Source of the DNA: an uncultured Oscillospiraceae bacterium | GTDB taxonomy: Bacteria; Bacillota_A; Clostridia; Oscillospirales; Oscillospiraceae | NCBI GenBank assembly: GCA_944385265.1 | Contig: CALWWO010000071.1 | Coordinates: 1-6,417, forward strand | Direction: 5' to 3' | Length of the DNA stretch: 6,417 nucleotides | Shown here: positions 6,239-6,417 of the stretch, piece by piece | Numbering within the stretch: the first letter of the stretch is position 1 | Layout: each line of letters opens with the position of its first letter | Program-made: the position numbers and the translations under genes | The notes under the pieces: generated by a model | Told to the model about the DNA's origin: nothing | The model's database searches: none | What the model saw: the letters and a program-made list of their open reading frames with translations, nothing else

Positions 6239-6271
6239 AACAACAATAAAACTGTTCTGGCAGCCGCTTAA
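6239..6271 (+). other. tmRNA tag-peptide reading frame
   Basis: The frame ending at the TAA at 6269-6271 reads NNNKTVLAAA from an AAC at 6239, or KNNNKTVLAAA from an AAG at 6236. In E. coli and B. subtilis the resume codon lies 11-14 bases after pseudoknot 1; here AAG is 13 and AAC 16 bases after it. AAC has the UA at -5/-4 seen before the resume codon in both model tmRNAs. The other two frames give an early stop or no AAA-like end. The end VLAAA resembles the ALAA protease signal of other tags; the resume codon itself is uncertain. Confidence 0.65.
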
Positions 6272-6417
6272 GGCAGCCCGTCCTCTCCGCAAGGTCCACG
6301 AGCCGGACTAGGGCGTCGAATTAGTGGAGTCCGTGAGTATGCAAAGCTTTGAGCTTACCACGCATAATGAAGCTACCAATTTTTAACGCGTGACGGTTTG
6401 CGTTTTAATGCGGGAAC

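Larger units (their letters stand above)
6150..6417 (+). ncRNA. ssrA: Transfer-messenger RNA (tmRNA), 3' end beyond the window
   Basis: tmRNA acts first as an alanyl-tRNA and then as an mRNA to release stalled ribosomes and add a degradation tag. The 5' end GGGGGCG followed by a GGTTTCGACAGGG D-arm-like segment is the hallmark of bacterial tmRNA; it would pair with the 3' acceptor strand, which lies past the right edge. Pseudoknot 1 can be drawn at 6197-6222 and is followed by a short reading frame ending in VLAAA and TAA (6269-6271). The remaining sequence would hold the later pseudoknots. Typical tmRNAs are about 350-360 bases, so roughly 90 bases are missing. The gene lies directly after the terminator hairpin, in the same direction as smpB. 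Confidence 0.96.

Noticed and set aside
6221..6271. A longer tmRNA tag starting at the GCA at 6221
   Set aside because: That GCA overlaps the second stem of pseudoknot 1, whereas resume codons lie about 11-14 bases after it in model tmRNAs.

Overview
The window reads as a segment of a Firmicutes genome, most likely class Clostridia. The evidence is the lipid/envelope cluster pyrH-frr-uppS-cdsA-dxr-rseP, strong AGGAGG-type ribosome binding sites, a MecA-like ClpC adaptor relative and mid-range base composition. No mobile element, CRISPR array, rRNA or tRNA gene is visible. Genus cannot be decided from the sequence alone.

Left two thirds (1-4342, minus strand). In transcription order: pyrH (UMP kinase), frr (ribosome recycling factor), uppS (undecaprenyl diphosphate synthase), cdsA (CDP-diacylglycerol synthase), dxr (DXP reductoisomerase) and the first 39 codons of an rseP-type site-2 protease that runs off the left edge. 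frr/uppS overlap by 1 base (TGATG), uppS/cdsA by 4 bases (ATGA), and dxr/rseP are 3 bases apart. The exception is a 180-base gap between cdsA and dxr. Dxr makes isoprenoid precursor by the MEP pathway, UppS builds the undecaprenyl carrier from such precursors, and CdsA supplies activated phospholipid precursor, so three genes feed the envelope. pyrH and frr are the usual nucleotide/translation partners. rpsB and tsf, which commonly precede pyrH, are not next to it here.

Divergent spacer (4343-4537). An AT-rich region carries the start signals of both directions. It includes a perfect TATAAT on the plus strand just after a small GC-rich dyad.

Right third (4538-6417, plus strand). The order is a compact, diverged MecA-like protein, smpB, a cytoplasmic cyclophilin whose start overlaps the smpB stop, a strong hairpin/U-tract terminator, and then the tmRNA gene ssrA, cut by the right edge. 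SmpB and tmRNA are the two parts of trans-translation, which tags stalled nascent proteins for ATP-dependent proteases. A MecA-type adaptor and a prolyl isomerase beside them make this a protein quality-control neighbourhood.

The most unusual points are: (1) the tmRNA-encoded tag, which ends in VLAAA and has no acidic residue; (2) the terminator-like hairpin ending only five bases before the mature tmRNA 5' end, leaving no room for a standard promoter between them; (3) the short MecA-like gene beside smpB. Nothing here is clearly a wholly new system; most genes are well-conserved housekeeping genes.
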